Source: Fomes fomentarius (lineage: Eukaryota > Basidiomycota > Agaricomycetes > Polyporales > Polyporaceae). Taken from it: a DNA stretch of 64,000 bases. The notes below the pieces were generated by a model, which did no database searches, was not told the origin of the DNA, and worked only from the letters and a program-made list of their open reading frames with translations. The translations under genes were made by a program, and so were the position numbers. Within the stretch, counting starts at the first letter, position 1; every line of letters starts with the position of its first letter. Below, piece by piece: positions 11,926 through 20,820 of the stretch. The stretch spans positions 496,001 to 560,000 of the forward strand of contig JABYQN010000007.1 in assembly GCA_022606135.1 (NCBI GenBank). The letters run 5' to 3'.

Positions 11926-12518
11926 ACCGACATTGGTGGAGTTGAGTTGCGAGGAAGAGTGTATATAAAAGGCTCAGCGTATGACAGACGCATCTACAAG
12001 ACGTCCAATGCTAGCTATGATAAAGCACGACAATACGGCTATAAGCGAGAGGAGCAGCCACTTGCCAGCTTTAGCGTGATACCGACCGACCCATTGCCAT
12101 TCCGCAGGTGGGCAGTAAGCGAAGGAGGCAGTGAGATCTTGGGGCTCTCGTCAGATATTTTGAATAGACATCGTGAGGTATGGTATATATTTCCGCTGGT
12201 GAGGAGTGTCGCAAGACAATCAAAGAAAACAATTGAGCGAGACGTGTGTGGCTAAGAACCTCACTATAGACACACGCCTGGTCTCCTCGACCGCTGGTCC
12301 ACAGTGCATACTCAGAACATAGTTGCTGGTTTGTACTAAGGTAGTACCCAGACAGGATTATCGTAGCTCTGCGTACAGCAAATTGCATGATACTATGTGT
12401 TACAAGGCCCGTCCTCAAACACTTCTGTCGCCAGCATTGCGTATCGGCGTGAACTCGATCCACTCTTCATGTGCATCCCATGAGGGACGCTTTCTGGTGT
12501 GACTCTTCTTCGGCAATC
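11926..12518. other. Gene-free stretch with an orphan TATA box
   Basis: No gene is recognised. A strong TATATAAAAGG lies at 11962-11972 on the + strand, but no open frame of note follows it. It may be the promoter of a lost gene. Confidence 0.4.
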
Positions 12519-15500
12519 TTATTCCCGCCGGCGGTCGTCGTAGGCCGTGGCATACTCATTGTTTGAGATAGACAAGGGTGTTGTTCCAGCAGCGCCCCGC
12601 CTTGCGTGGGCGAAGTCGACGGGACTAGGAGTGCCTGTAGAGGATGAGAGGTGGGATGTATTGCGTGTCCCCAATGGGTCGGTTGTTCGATCTGCTTCTT
12701 TCTTCAGATGGAGGGTAATTCGTGACATCATAGCGACAGTCATCCTGCCACTGTATCAATTCTCTGCTCAATCACACTCACAGATATTCAGTCCTATATA
12801 GATACTTTGTCAGCAGTGAACTCAGATATACGCAACAAGGTAGGTCCTCAGTATAGCGGATGCATCCGCGGGGGATCCCAACCTCTACGGATGCATCCGC
12901 GGATGTATCCGCTGTAAGAGTGATGTTACGCTGGGGGTTCGAACCGGAGACCTTGGCGCTTGGGACAAAACAAGCTCCGAGACAATAGCCACTACACTAC
13001 TCAGCTACATATTGTGTAACTTATATACCGCATCCAGTCACGCAAAGATGTATCGAGTTAATGTACGAAGGTACTTAGAATCTGTGACTTGTATAGTCGA
13101 TCATACTTTTGAATACATAGTGGACACCATGCCTATTCCACTGCCATTCGTCTCGCCCCGCCTATGGGACTTACAGCGTTGTGCATCGCACACATGCGAC
13201 ATTTGCGTGTGCGTGGGTGTTCCGAGTCGCTGCATTCGGTAACTCAAGCGCCCACGCTCGGACGAGCGCTGCCGTACTACAACCCGTTGCCTGCCTCGTT
13301 CCACCATGACTTGCTGACGAGGTGCCTCGACGACATCACTCTCAAAGGCAGATGAAACCCAGCACTGACATTCTGAGCCCTCGAGCCTTCAAGAACGGTC
13401 TCGAATGATAGTAGAGCCGCAGGTCGCACCGACACGAGCCGGCATTGGTCCTCACGTCAACAACAACGGTCGCCGAGTCGCGCCAACCGTTCATCCCGAC
13501 GGACTGCCACAGTCCGAGCACCCGCCGCCGCAGCCTGAGTCCACTCTCCCCTCCATCCACCCCCTTTCTAAGTACTACCTTTACACTCAACCGCTCGCAC
13601 TCGTTACTTACCACTGGCATATCGGATACACTCGCACAAGCACGATACATAGTTCACAATCTATCTTTCTTTCTAGCTTTCTATAGGATTTTCGACTGCT
13701 GTATTTGGACATCCATACATACTTGTAGCTAGTGTATAGAAGCATTACAGACAGATTTCAATCACCGTCTTCACACCGTCCGTTCTTGTATCTTGTCTCT
13801 CGACCTTTGATTATAACTAGCACCTTCCGACTCTCGACTCCTCTCTCCCTCAGGACTTCCGACGCTGAACACAGTTTCTTGGACGGTTAGCGGTATATAA
13901 ATTGTATAGTATGGGTGTTAAGTATGGTGGCGTGGTGCAATGGCAACTGTGTGTGTGTTTGTTTTGTCTCAAGCGCCAAGGTCTCTGGTTCGAACCCCCA
14001 GCGTAACATCACTTGTACAGCGGATACATCCGCGGATGCATCCGTAGAGGTTGGGATCCCCCGCGGATGCATCCGCTATACTGAGTCTGCTCCAACAAGT
14101 TGGACATACTGGGCAGTCGCGTTCTGGATACCTCTTGGCGCGAGGACAATCATTAGGGTGAGAACGAGGGTGATGCAAAAGATCACACTATGACAACGAT
14201 GAGCGAACCAGAACCAGAGGCCTGACCTGAGTGGCAGACACGCACCTGTAGTACCAGACCCCTTCCTTGAGCAATATCCGAGTGATCCGTCCAACGGTCG
14301 GGTGCCTGATATCGGAATATGCGCGCTGGACGGTTAGCCCAAGAACTATTGTATCGTATAAGAGGGGAAGCCACGCGGATGCAGCTGCGACACCAGCAGG
14401 CCTGTGAACATTTCGTCGTTCAGCGTCAGCCATCGCAGAGATAGGGAGACATACACTCTATTCGTGTCAAAAATCATTGTGCATGCTGACCCTAGAAGTC
14501 AGTGTAGAATCGGTGTACCAGTCTGGCCTGTGAAGCGCACCTTTGAATTGTGGGGCACGTGGGACAGCTGCGTAGAGAGTGATCAACGTTCATCAGTACA
14601 TCATCCATTGAGGGGCGAGGTGCAGGCACACACGGATCCCGTTCGCTAGGAGCCAAGCATTCGTGCCAAGCTCGAGCACGAAGACGACCGCGACGGAAGC
14701 GACGATGCCTCTCTTCGAACTGTGCATAGCGTAGACTCGCAACAGCATCATAAGCGCGGACGTGTTGATTCCTATCACGGTCATAGCTCCTTCGTAGCGT
14801 ACAAAGTGTGCGCATCTAGTTCACGTTCAGATTGGCGTGGTGGACATGAGGTGATCTGAGCTCACGTCTGAGGTATGCATGGTTAGCTTAAAGGATGGCA
14901 AGGAGAGAAGCATGCGTAATAACCCACAGCTGGTGTTCGCATGATCCCGAAGTAAGCTGTTGCAGACATACCGTGTCAGCATAGATACAACCATCACTGT
15001 TGAATGCATACCAAGCAGATTCACGATGAAACCTAGTGGGGTCAAGTAGCGGTTCTGCCTGATGTGAGCGCAGTCGATGGGCCGCATACGTGACTAGACG
15101 TACAAGAAAGAAAAGCCAAATGACTAAGGGGTGAATCTGTCAGTACGCACTAATCAGTTCGTCGCTGCTATACGTACGAGGTCCCTTTTTCTGTCTCCAT
15201 ATATATATTATTTCGTCGTCGAGGGTGAGCAGATGGTCCCATAGGAGGACCATGAAACTAGCAAGGCCGACACACTACACACTTCAGTGTCAGCATCTAT
15301 TTACGTTATCAAGAAAATGGCACTCACACACGTGACCACACTAGTGTACCGACGCACCAACCCGCGCAAGTCAATGATCAGAGCCATCAGCTTCAAGGAA
15401 GGGACCGCAAACTTACAGCTCTCTCTCCTGTTGCAATACTGGGTCGGCCGACTCCATTTCAGTGTCACATAGAGGTCTTGGTGAGAAGGATGAACCAGCG

Positions 15501-15629
15501 TGCAGAAGGTATCCAAGATGAGGACTAAGTGGAGTCCTAGGTGCTTACCCGAGCTATATAGCTCGCATGCAGTGGGGCATTCAGCGCCTCGATTGCATCG
15601 GGAGTGCCATCCGACGACACAAGTGGCAT
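12519..15629 (-). CDS. DUF6533-type seven-helix membrane protein, 3' end split by an inserted element
   Basis: The first exons are firm: 15549-15629 (starts MPLVSSDGTPD), 15178-15274, 15104-15123 and 15012-15054. Their joined reading gives CVGLASFMVLLWDHLLTLDD, then GPLIWLFFLNRYLTPLGF. The LLTxxDE plus FLxRYL pattern is the DUF6533 signature of basidiomycete membrane proteins of unknown role. Later exons give FVRYEGAMTVIGINTSALMM and WLPLLYDTIVLGLT, and a last helix ending in RGIQNATAQYVQL near 14110. A C-terminal tail that fits the family, MTVAMMSRITLHLKKEAD, is encoded at 12519-12743. Between them lies the inverted-repeat element 12847-14085. I could not find a simple GT-AG intron that joins the two parts in frame, so the gene may be broken. 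The first intron (about 270 nt) is also unusually long. Confidence 0.6.
12856..12912. repeat. Palindromic GCGGATGCATCCGC repeats, left arm
   Basis: A perfect 14-nt palindrome GCGGATGCATCCGC at 12856-12869, and two overlapping related copies (one with a G-to-T change in the centre) at 12888-12912. Confidence 0.85.
12935..12945 (-). promoter_or_regulatory. Pol III B box, left arm
   Basis: GGTTCGAACCC on the minus strand, matching the internal promoter B box of tRNA genes. The flanking T-stem is imperfect, as in tRNA-derived SINEs. Confidence 0.65.
13987..13997 (+). promoter_or_regulatory. Pol III B box, right arm
   Basis: GGTTCGAACCC on the + strand, about 45 nt downstream of the A-box-like TGGTGCAATGG. 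Confidence 0.65.
14020..14077. repeat. Palindromic GCGGATGCATCCGC repeats, right arm
   Basis: Mirror image of the left arm: two overlapping copies at 14020-14044 and the perfect palindrome ending about 14076. Confidence 0.8.
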
Positions 15630-16001
15630 CGCCTCAACGACCAGTCACCAAGTGCTAACAACGCCTGCTGTTTTCCATGAGACTTTCCATTACGAAAGCC
15701 GTTCCGTAATGGGCTATACGGACTGTAAGATAGGGGCATGGCCCCATGATGGAAATGTCGAGGTGGAGGTGGAGGGGTGTTAGCGCAGTGTAGAGCCGCG
15801 CGTTTCGGTCGCAGGAAGGTCGCGTGCCCTGGCCCAATTCTTCCCGTCACTCTCCATTGCATTGGCCCGAGCTCTTGCATCCGCATCGTAGAGACGCTGT
15901 CACTCAATGTATTAAAAAGTCGACGAGAAGAATCCTTCATGAAACCAACGTCCTGGAGGTGTGGTTGTGTTAACTTCGCTTGCCAAGAGTACTGCGAATC
16001 A

Positions 16002-16046
16002 AACAATGCACCCGATTTCCACGAGCACAGTATCGGGTGCATTGTT
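16002..16046. repeat. 15-nt perfect inverted repeat (hairpin)
   Basis: AACAATGCACCCGAT at 16002-16016 pairs with ATCGGGTGCATTGTT at 16032-16046 across a 15-nt loop. Confidence 0.9.
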
Positions 16047-16397
16047 ATGGCGGCAAGAATTGACGTGGATGAATGACAACATGGCCGTGTGAGATGTGCA
16101 CGGCACTGGACCGCATGAGCGCCGTCAGCGACATCTCCTACTTGATGGAACCGCACCTTGAACGTTTTCCAAACGGCTTGGGCCAAGTCCACCTCAGCAT
16201 CTCAGATCCCAGACTGTTTGTAGACGGATAATTAGTGGGGATGTCAAATATGTATATGCACAGTACGACTTTCGAGAACCTCTTGTCACGTATGACTGAT
16301 GTGTTATGGTTATGGGGTGGATGACATTGTGGTCGTGCGTCAGAACCTCCTCTCCTTCCAGTTGTCATGCCGGAAGCAGCAGAACAATCGATGAAGA

Positions 16398-16426
16398 CGA
16401 TGTGTCGTATACAAAACGACACATCG
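16398..16426. repeat. 11-nt perfect inverted repeat (hairpin)
   Basis: CGATGTGTCGT at 16398-16408 pairs with ACGACACATCG at 16416-16426 across a 7-nt loop. Confidence 0.9.
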
Positions 16427-16750
16427 ACCACAACGCCAACCAATTTCCATGTCAACCACACTGACAGCGACATCCTAGTTCCAAAATAGAAAAGGTGGGA
16501 CTGGGCATGCATCGCCTACCCGGGCATCCAGCAAAAGCTCTCACCGTGTACTTTCATAGACAGACGATCCCACTGGCGAACGACAATGATGCGATGTACG
16601 CTGCACTGTCGTTGGTTGAGTGCAGGCTACCGTCTCTTTTCGACATCCGCCCTTAGGGCTTTGCGTCTGAGGGGAAGGGGAATGTCAAATATGGCTCACA
16701 CTGCGTGTATGACTAGGGAATCTGCCCCGTGAAAGGCAAGTGATCATTCC

Positions 16751-16828
16751 GGGCGGTCTTAACCTTCCTTCAAGCACTTAGAGTACAAAGGCAAGGGACG
16801 AAAGATGCAAGGAGAGGTAAGACCGCCC
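16751..16828. repeat. Inverted repeat with 11-nt arms
   Basis: GGGCGGTCTTA at 16751-16761 pairs with TAAGACCGCCC at 16818-16828; the spacer is 56 nt. Confidence 0.8.
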
Positions 16829-17012
16829 CGAGATATCCCATGGCTTTCACAACAGAATTTCTTGGGCAGTGCCACTGCAAAGATCACATCCTTTGCGAGG
16901 TCAGGAAAGGGATGGGAATTGGAAAATGGAAATCATAAGTTCCACACGGTGAAATAAACTTCTTAGAGGTGCGAAAATGGGCCTCCAACTGCCGTTCCTG
17001 GGCAGGTAAATC

Positions 17013-17106
17013 AGGCTTAGCTATGTCTGTAAGCCTAATCCTACGACCCTTGTGAAACTGAGCAAGCTCATCGTTTCTCCAAGATTTCTGGGTGGAGGAA
17101 ACGATG
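17013..17106. repeat. Two adjacent hairpins
   Basis: AGGCTTA at 17013-17019 pairs with TAAGCCT at 17030-17036. Next to it, CATCGTTTCTCCA at 17069-17081 pairs with TGGAGGAAACGATG at 17093-17106 with one bulged base. Confidence 0.8.
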
Positions 17107-17348
17107 TGTCCGTTCCAGTGTGCACGTAGTGTCAGTGAGTGGCACCTACGATCGAAGCAGTGTCATGACGCACCATGTGCCAGTTTTGCTCCAGTAACTT
17201 CAACGAAGCTAGGACCTCGTCGTCAGAGACGATCTGAGCTAGGTATGTCGGGGACTACATAGAAATACTGCGGGGTCCTCATGACACGGCGACGCAGTGC
17301 GCCAATAGTATAACTCGATACAAGTTGTCAGAGAATCGGGTTTCAGGC

Positions 17349-17436
17349 CGTAGTCTCGAGATAAGCAATTCATAGTTCCGAGATACGCAGTCTATAGTTC
17401 CGAGATGCGCAAGCCATAGTCCCAAGATACGCGTTG
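17349..17436. repeat. Four imperfect tandem copies of a 21-23-nt unit
   Basis: Units start near 17349, 17371, 17392 and 17414. The shared core is CATAGTTCCGAGATACGCA with changes in each copy. Confidence 0.75.
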
Positions 17437-17721
17437 CGTCTACAGAACGCCTCAGTCAGAACGGTCACGACTCCGGGATGGAACCGCGTCATGGATCAGT
17501 GGCGCTAATCCACGTAAACTTGTGGTCCTATAGACGGTCACAAGAATACAAGGGCAGTCAAGTATGCTATCAGCGAGATGACAGAAAGCTACATAGATCA
17601 CAGCCTTAGAAACGAATGATGTGTCAGGCACGGACCCAAATGCATCGAGAGTACTTACTATACAATATGCATTCTCTCGCCAAACATCGCAACGAGGAGA
17701 TCGAGGGACGCAACTTCAACT

Positions 17722-18502
17722 TCAAGGGGGCGCCTCAGTAGGGACAGACACCATGGTCCCATCCTCGTTCATGACAATATTCATCGCGGGCCCTTCCTCC
17801 TGGTCACCATCTTGATCATCGTCTACGGCCGGCTTCTTGATATATTGGTCTAGTAGGGTGCTCTTTCCCTTCCCACCATCCTGCTCTGCCCGAGGTTTTC
17901 GACGACCTGGTGCTTGTGCGGCCGACTCAGGTTCCAAGTACGGTAGTAACTCTATTACGAGTCAACGATGCGCCAGGGTAGCACGTGCAGAGTTCGCACC
18001 TTCTAGAAAAGCGAACTCGTCCGCTCGGCGTACAGACGCGACTTTGGGCCCCTCTTGTCTCAGGGATTGCTTGTAGGTTAGAGAAGAGATGTGATCCACC
18101 CACCAAGATCCTTGGCTTGAACTGTGGTTCTCCTCTCCCTTTCTGCCACTCGTTGCGCCGCCTCCGCCATGCGACAAATGAATTGTTCGGTCGCACATGA
18201 GATCAGGAATGCTGCTTCACGTTGGACCATGATGAGTTCCTTCATGAGCATGCAAAGGACTATCAAGCCGCTTGCTGCATGTTCCAAGGAGTACGGCGCA
18301 CCTTATCCGCCTTAAGTATCTTCTGCACCCTTGCATACGGGAGTAGAGACCTTCCGGGTTCTCGGGTCAAACTCTCTGCAGCTCTTGGTTTCCTCTGCTT
18401 CGCCTTAGTCTCCGATGATTTTTCCGCAGGTTGTCCAACCGTGTTTGCATCAATGAGTTCGGCGGGTTGGTCTAGTTGTACCGGAGTTGTGGGGCGAGAC
18501 AT
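17722..18502 (-). CDS. Histone-fold protein, Dpb3/POLE4/CHRAC-like
   Basis: Four exons, 18302-18502, 18104-18239, 18000-18041 and 17722-17951, with introns of 62, 62 and 48 nt, give 202 residues. A low-complexity N-terminus (MSRPTTPVQL) leads into the histone fold: SLLPYARVQKILKADKEL, IMVQREAAFLISCATEQFI, AQRVAERERRTTVQAKDLV and RRADEFAFLEELLPYLEPE. This is the NF-YC/CBF-type fold of the small subunit of DNA polymerase epsilon and of the CHRAC chromatin remodeller. An acidic tail follows, with STLLDQYIKKP. The protein likely works in the nucleus with a second histone-fold partner (Dpb4/POLE3). Dpb3 and CHRAC15/16-type roles cannot be told apart here. The start at 18502 is preferred over an upstream ATG at 18586, which lacks conservation signs. 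An ACGCGT box lies just upstream. Confidence 0.82.
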
Positions 18503-18529
18503 GGTGGAGGTACAGAATGATGTCTGCGG

Positions 18530-18535
18530 ACGCGT
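18530..18535. promoter_or_regulatory. MCB-like ACGCGT before the Dpb3-like gene
   Basis: ACGCGT, the core bound by MBF in yeasts, 28 bp upstream of the chosen ATG. A hexamer of this kind occurs by chance about every 4 kb, so support is weak. Confidence 0.3.
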
Positions 18536-19001
18536 CAAACGCGACAAGTCACAGGTAGTGTCACAGGTAGCGCGTGCATCATCCACGTGACTCTGCCCGT
18601 GGGAAATTCAATCATGATATGATACACGGCGGGCAACTCTACATTTTCTATGAAAGAAAAGGCGTGACCACTAGACACCTATTCATTGCCTTTTCTTCCA
18701 ATATCACGAAAAGGAAACCTATTCGGTGCCTATTTCACGCATTTTCCGCATTTTGACCACGTGCAGAAGAAAAGTTGACCCATGGTCGCGCAGCTGACTC
18801 TTTTCTAAGGAAGAAAATGGGGAATTGCCCGCCGTGGATATATGGTAAACCTGCCGCGCATTACGCAAGTTGTCCGGCCCTAGAGCCGGTGCCGGATCTA
18901 TAGCTACTTACGAGTCATATACTTATTGGTGTTCGGACTCACTTATAGGCTCCTCGCAATGCTAGGAGGGATCCCCAGAATATTCAGTCGGACGACACAG
19001 A
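18536..19001. other. Divergent promoter region, Dpb3-like gene and GST1
   Basis: No gene is seen. A repeated GAAAAGG/AAGAAAA-rich stretch occupies 18650-18800. Confidence 0.5.
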
Positions 19002-19844
19002 ATGTCAATCTCGGAACCTATCGTGTTTTATGACATCCCTGGCAATGCCGCCAAAGACAAGGCGTGGTCGCCGAACACATGGAAGACACGGTCAGCACAT
19101 ATCTATCTCTAGTCAACATTCTAGTATCTTACCCCTGGCAGGTACTCCTTGAACATCAAAGGGATCTCGTACAAGACGGTCTGGGTCGAGTTCCCAGACA
19201 TCGCAGCGCTCTGCAAAAAGATCGGTGCTCCCCATACGTCCACAAAGCCCGACGGCTCGCTGCATTACACCCTTCCCGTCATCTATGACCCGAACACCAA
19301 GACGGCAGTCTCAGAATCTGCCGCGATCGCCCGGTATCTCGACAAGACTTACCCTTCGACATTTGCGCTCATCCCAAAGGAGACGGACGCACTACACGAG
19401 GCCTTCACCCAGGCCTTCCGTGCCGCTTTCCTGGTGAACGTGGCCATGATCATCCTGGCGCCGACATGCGCGCAGCTCAGCCCCCGCGCCGCGGAGTACT
19501 TCCGTCAGGCACGCGAGGCCATGTTCAACGACAAGATGGAGGCGTTTGCACCAGCGGGGAGTGAGAAGCGCGCGAGGCATTGGAAGGGAGTACAAGATGC
19601 GCTGCATATGGTGAAGGGCTGGCTTGCCGCTGACGGTTCGGAGAAGCTGTTCTTCATGGACGACAGGGTCTTGTATGCAGACATCACAGTCGCTGCGTGG
19701 TTGCAGTCCGTGAAGCGCGTTCTTGGCGACGATAGTCGAGAGTGGAAAGACCTTACACAGTGGGACGGCGGCCATTGGGCGAGGTTTATGCGGGAGTTTG
19801 AGAAGTATGAGGCAGTGGATGTGGGTAGCGATGCAGAGTTGTAA
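19002..19844 (+). CDS. Glutathione S-transferase, LigE-like fungal class (GST1)
   Basis: Exons 19002-19090 and 19142-19844 give 263 residues. The short first exon encodes MSISEPIVFYDIP and AWSPNTWKTR; the second encodes YSLNIKGISYKTVWVEFPDI, LPVIYDPNTKTAVSESAAI, ARYLDKTYPS and the C-terminal helical domain ending in WDGGHWARFMREFEKYEAVD. The Ser of WSPNTWK lies where the glutathione-activating Ser of LigE-like enzymes is expected; the Pro of LPVIYDP is the cis-Pro of the thioredoxin fold; ES before the AAI helix binds the glutathione gamma-glutamyl group. The pattern resembles the FuA class of wood-decay fungi, related to bacterial beta-etherases and known to bind aromatic ligands. It is a cytosolic detoxification enzyme by inference. 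It is the leftmost of seven paralogues here and is intact. Confidence 0.85.
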
Positions 19845-20820
19845 ACGTACTCACAGTCTGAGGAACCGCTCACCACTCAATCGAGATGCCTACCACCGCT
19901 CTGTCTTTTCTCTTTATGCCGATCTCTGACTCGTCCTCCCCATCTAGTGGCTAAATTCGTTCAGTACCCTTAGCTGAAGCGCTTATGCTGCAGCATCAAA
20001 TCCAACGGTATGGCCTCCACCAAATAGCCACTGCCACTGTGTCGGTCATGTCAATGCCATCGTCTCTCGCTCAATGATGGATGTTCTCCGTGAGGTCACC
20101 TCTTACCGCTCATGGTTACATGCAGGTTCTTCTACTATCCTGAAGCCGTGAAGCCTCTATATCCTCGGACTCGGATCTCGCATTCTCACGCATAAAGACG
20201 TCGACTGTAACACCAATGTCGAGTATACCTTCTGCTGCTCCCTGATACACAACCAGAGGGCGGTAAAGCGCTGCTCGACCACTCCTCCCACAGCCTGACC
20301 TCGATTCTCCGCGAGCTGTGCCTCGAAAGTAGTCATCCTGATCGCAGTGCTGGATCGTGTCGAACTGGCCATGGCTTATTCTCCTCCAGGGAGCCGCTTT
20401 AGGCGGGCATGAGTCGCTGACCTTACGGTGTACTTCCCTCTTGCTTCATCACTCAAGCGTCTGTCCGCCGTCTCCGCTTGCGCGTACACGCATACAGTCC
20501 ATCCATCTTTGCGTCACAACTGCAAGGACTGTCAGTCCAAACGAGTTGCTGAACGTCGAGGGGTTCGTGCGCTACCTCCGAACCGAGGCGATCCCTACAT
20601 TAGACGATGCGGTAATGAAGGTGACCCGTCTCTACGGGCAGGGCCCAGTGACTGGGCGAGATCCACGCGCAAGATGGCCGGACCAAGACATGTTCATGTT
20701 CGAGGTTGGATAAAGATGCACCGGCAGGTGACCAAGGTGCGCCTCCTTCGCGGCCCCATCAATGTCACCACTTCGTCGCAGAAAGTTGGAATTTGGCAGT
20801 CTTCCGTATCCAACTTGGCC
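19845..20820. other. Intergenic between GST1 and ERG24 copy A; possible gene relic
   Basis: A coding-like plus-strand segment at about 20540-20713 reads LLNVEGFVRYLRTEAIPTLD and ends in PDQDMFMFEVG and a stop. A minus-strand open frame begins at 20372 (MASSTRSSTAIRMTTFEAQL). Neither is recognised. They may be an exon of an unknown gene or a relic. Confidence 0.3.

Larger units (their letters stand above)
12847..14085. mobile_element. 1.24-kb element bounded by two inverted tRNA-like (SINE-like) arms
   Basis: Left arm 12847-13031 and right arm 13890-14085 are inverted copies that both end outward in GCTATACTGAG. The outer 127 nt differ at about four positions by eye; homology is weaker further in but includes a shared GCGGTATATAA at the inner ends. 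Each arm, read outward, has an A-box-like TAGTGTAGTGG or TGGTGCAATGG, then a perfect pol III B box GGTTCGAACCC, then a tail of palindromes. The centre (13032-13889) has no recognised gene. It may be two SINEs in head-to-head orientation or one non-autonomous element with long terminal inverted repeats. A 2-bp TC on the left edge and after the right edge could be a target duplication but may be chance. Confidence 0.65.
15630..17721. other. 2.1-kb gene-free stretch rich in hairpins
   Basis: No coding exon is recognised between the DUF6533 and Dpb3-like genes. Several inverted repeats and a tandem repeat are listed separately. Open frames here lack family motifs and conserved splice patterns. 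Confidence 0.55.

Noticed and set aside
15581..16192. Minus-strand open frame of 203 codons
   Set aside because: No family motif, overlaps the first exon of the DUF6533 gene and lacks splice or promoter support.
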